Part shown: piece by piece, positions 5,351 to 6,030 of the stretch
Position numbering within the stretch: position 1 is the stretch's first letter
How the letters are laid out: the number at the start of each line of letters is the position of its first letter
NCBI GenBank assembly: GCA_946999785.1
Contig: CAMQEO010000069.1
Location: 1 to 6,030 of the forward strand
Source: an uncultured Atopobium sp.
GTDB lineage: Bacteria; Actinomycetota; Coriobacteriia; Coriobacteriales; Atopobiaceae
Direction: 5' to 3'
Length of the DNA stretch: 6,030 nt
Program-made: the position numbers and the translations under genes
The notes under the pieces: generated by a model
Told to the model about the DNA's origin: nothing
Database searches by the model: none
The model's input: only the letters and a program-made list of their open reading frames with translations

Positions 5351-6030
5351 TTATAAGTTAGACATAACCTTGCTACAACGAGAACACAAGCCATCAGACT
5401 CAAGATGGCGCCAATTCCAACAACGCGGACATTTTGTACCAGTTGCCTGAACAACTTCACAGCTCAGTTCTTTGCCATCAGAAAGCTCAACAGCAGAACA
5501 CACCAAAGCCTCTGCAATATCAAGATGAGGCACCACTTCAAGTGCTTTTTTCATATCCTGCGTAAGCGAAACACGAGCAAGTGTTGCTTGCGTTGTGTTT
5601 TCCTCAAACGATGTATCCTCACGTGCGCGTTCGTATGCTTTGGTAAATGAACTACGAATTTGAACAAGTGCTTTGTATGCTGGAAGATATGTTTGCATGC
5701 GTTTTTCGTCAACAGGAGCGCTAAACCAAGAAAGAAGTGCCGCAAAGGCTTTTCCTTCACGAAGCGATTTGGGCATGTGCTCGAGAGCTTCATCGCAGGT
5801 AAATACTAAAATAGGCTGCAAATCGCGAACAAGCATGGCAAGAAGATACGACCATGTGGTAAGTGCACTTCTACGCTCAACGCCAGTGGTTTCGCCACAA
5901 TACACACGATCTTTTGTAGCATTGAGATAGCCTTGAGAAAGCTCAGTTACTACGTAATCATAAAGCGTACGATATACCTGATTAAACTTATAATCTTGAT
6001 ACGCTTGGGTAACTTGATTGTGCACCTCGC
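5351..6030 (-). CDS. ileS: Isoleucyl-tRNA synthetase, C-terminal part (runs off the right edge)
   Basis: Charges tRNA-Ile with isoleucine in the cytoplasm. Only the last 225 residues are here, of a protein usually above 900; the reading frame continues beyond the window, and the GTG at 6025 is an internal valine codon, not a start. The visible part is the anticodon-binding region, with YDYVVTELSQGYLNATKDRVYC (about 5894..5959) matching the IleS pattern ending KDRLYC, followed by LVRDLQPILVFTCDEAL. The C terminus is the zinc knuckle CPRCWNW...CSRC, cysteine codons between 5375 and 5431, found in the common bacterial (type 1) IleS. That type is normally the mupirocin-sensitive one (family knowledge). 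It precedes lspA by 113 bases, an arrangement shared with many Gram-positive bacteria. Confidence 0.96.
   Translation of the reverse strand, partial: EVHNQVTQAYQDYKFNQVYRTLYDYVVTELSQGYLNATKDRVYCGETTGVERRSALTTWSYLLAMLVRDLQPILVFTCDEALEHMPKSLREGKAFAALLSWFSAPVDEKRMQTYLPAYKALVQIRSSFTKAYERAREDTSFEENTTQATLARVSLTQDMKKALEVVPHLDIAEALVCSAVELSDGKELSCEVVQATGTKCPRCWNWRHLESDGLCSRCSKVMSNL

Noticed and set aside
1..6030. Mobile element, prophage, defence system or CRISPR array
   Set aside because: All six coding regions are recognisable housekeeping or envelope genes on one strand, with no transposase, integrase, terminal repeats or spaced repeats.

Overview
The window is an ordinary-looking chromosomal stretch of a low-to-middling G+C bacterium (roughly 40% G+C by eye). 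It carries six protein genes, all read leftward from the minus strand. In order of transcription they are: the 3' end of ileS; lspA; an rluD-type pseudouridine synthase; a membrane-embedded family 2 glycosyltransferase; an IMP dehydrogenase of an unusual type; and the 5' end of leuS. No mobile element, CRISPR array, tRNA or rRNA is visible.

The block ileS - lspA - rluD (about 3725..6030) resembles the ileS/lspA/ylyB neighbourhood of Gram-positive bacteria, and lspA and the synthase overlap by 8 bases. The glycosyltransferase (2242..3540) stands apart, with 184 bases before it, and looks like a processive polysaccharide synthase with no partner genes in view. IMP dehydrogenase and leuS (1..2085) are only 11 bases apart, and the leuS ribosome binding site overlaps the IMP dehydrogenase stop codon, so they should be co-transcribed. 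Their leader holds a plausible promoter (or two), a 10-base tandem repeat and a perfect 9-base inverted repeat.

The best clue to lineage is the IMP dehydrogenase. It lacks the usual GuaB wording and matches, from memory, the enzyme of the protozoan Tritrichomonas foetus nearly position for position (D261, C319, R418, Y419). Together with the gene neighbourhood and base composition, this suggests a Gram-positive anaerobe, possibly a coriobacterium of the Atopobium/Fannyhessea group. That assignment is an inference, not something the sequence proves.

The genes cover translation (two aminoacyl-tRNA synthetases and an rRNA modification enzyme), lipoprotein maturation (signal peptidase II), guanine nucleotide supply (IMP dehydrogenase) and probably surface polysaccharide synthesis. 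I saw no convincing new multi-gene system. The points worth a second look are the trichomonad-like IMP dehydrogenase, the inverted repeats in the IMP dehydrogenase and lspA leaders, and the orphan glycosyltransferase.
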